In this document: positions 63,986 through 64,000 of the stretch, piece by piece
Position numbering within the stretch: position 1 is the first letter of the stretch
Layout: each line of letters opens with the position of its first letter
NCBI GenBank assembly: GCA_942159475.1
Contig: OW804096.1
Span: 138,135,972-138,199,971, forward strand
DNA length: 64,000 nt
From: Sthenelais limicola
Taxonomy: Eukaryota; Annelida; Polychaeta; Phyllodocida; Sigalionidae
Reading direction: 5' to 3'
Position numbers and translations under genes: made by a program
The notes under the pieces: model-generated
Databases searched by the model: none
Told to the model about the DNA's origin: nothing
The model's input: the letters and a program-made list of their open reading frames with translations, nothing else

Positions 63986-64000
63986 ATATGTGATCCGTTT

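Overview
The window reads as an intergenic, repeat-dense stretch of an animal nuclear genome, probably a marine invertebrate. It has Pol III-type tRNA genes without an encoded CCA, an Ngaro-type tyrosine-recombinase retrotransposon, non-LTR retrotransposon remains, dozens of short inverted-repeat elements, long minisatellites and long polypyrimidine arrays. A minisatellite motif ending in CAACCAATCTCACTCACTCA resembles repeats I associate with mollusc genomes, but that is a weak impression. No host protein-coding gene is convincingly visible. The only host-type genes are tRNA-Arg(UCU) at 1076-1148 and tRNA-Ala(CGC) at 57053-57124.

Family names used below are mine. MITE-A is about 235 bp with ends GGGTCAGATTTTCAGAAAAT; it has 4-bp target duplications, three internal sequence classes (alpha, beta, gamma) and about 49 copies or fragments. 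MITE-B is about 350-410 bp with ends GTGATGTGTTTCAGGAAAAT and also 4-bp duplications. MITE-C is about 345 bp with ends TAGGGGANTTGCAT. Element E is about 780 bp with two copies. Strand '+' for MITE-A means the copy reads GGCAGCTCTACAC near its left end; for MITE-B, that it reads GATTTTGAGATA after the left end; for MITE-C, that CATAGCCGCC is at the left end.

Layout. 1-8.1 kb: MITE-A and MITE-B copies, tRNA-Arg, a TTA-flanked foldback element, two minisatellites. 8.1-9.9 kb: a 69-bp array followed by an 18-bp array; the same pair recurs at 22.9-24.0 kb with the 18-bp array inverted. 10-21.5 kb: MITEs, an 80-bp minisatellite, and element E inside MITE-C. 21.5-26 kb: polypyrimidine tract, a conserved-looking segment, a foldback element, MITE-B pairs. 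27.8-32.6 kb: a decayed 4.86-kb DNA transposon with terminal inverted repeats of about 690 bp, itself carrying a hAT-like insertion and a dead LINE. 33-46 kb: more nested elements, simple-sequence arrays, a 52-bp minisatellite, a LINE 3' half. 46,888-47,087 is an assembly gap. 47.57-52.31 kb: a complete-looking Ngaro-type retrotransposon inside a MITE-A. 52.3-64 kb: MITE-A and MITE-B copies, two large pyrimidine arrays, tRNA-Ala.

The best-supported biology is in the Ngaro-type element. Three ORFs (Gag-like, RT-RNase H, tyrosine recombinase) are framed by split direct repeats in the order A1 - ORFs - B1 - A2 - B2. Every junction shares the 5-bp core AATTA. The Gag frame contains G GGA AAC, followed after 6 nt by a 10-bp stem, and the -1 frame is open from there into RT-RNase H, which predicts programmed -1 frameshifting. 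The RT motif-A catalytic Asp is replaced by Asn, so this copy is probably inactive. Nested insertions give a relative chronology: MITE-C is older than element E and MITE-A, and some MITE-A copies are older than the Ngaro element, the long-TIR transposon and a 733-bp TIR element. Islands of non-repetitive sequence with homeodomain-, SOX- and POU-like words may be cis-regulatory DNA of a distant gene.
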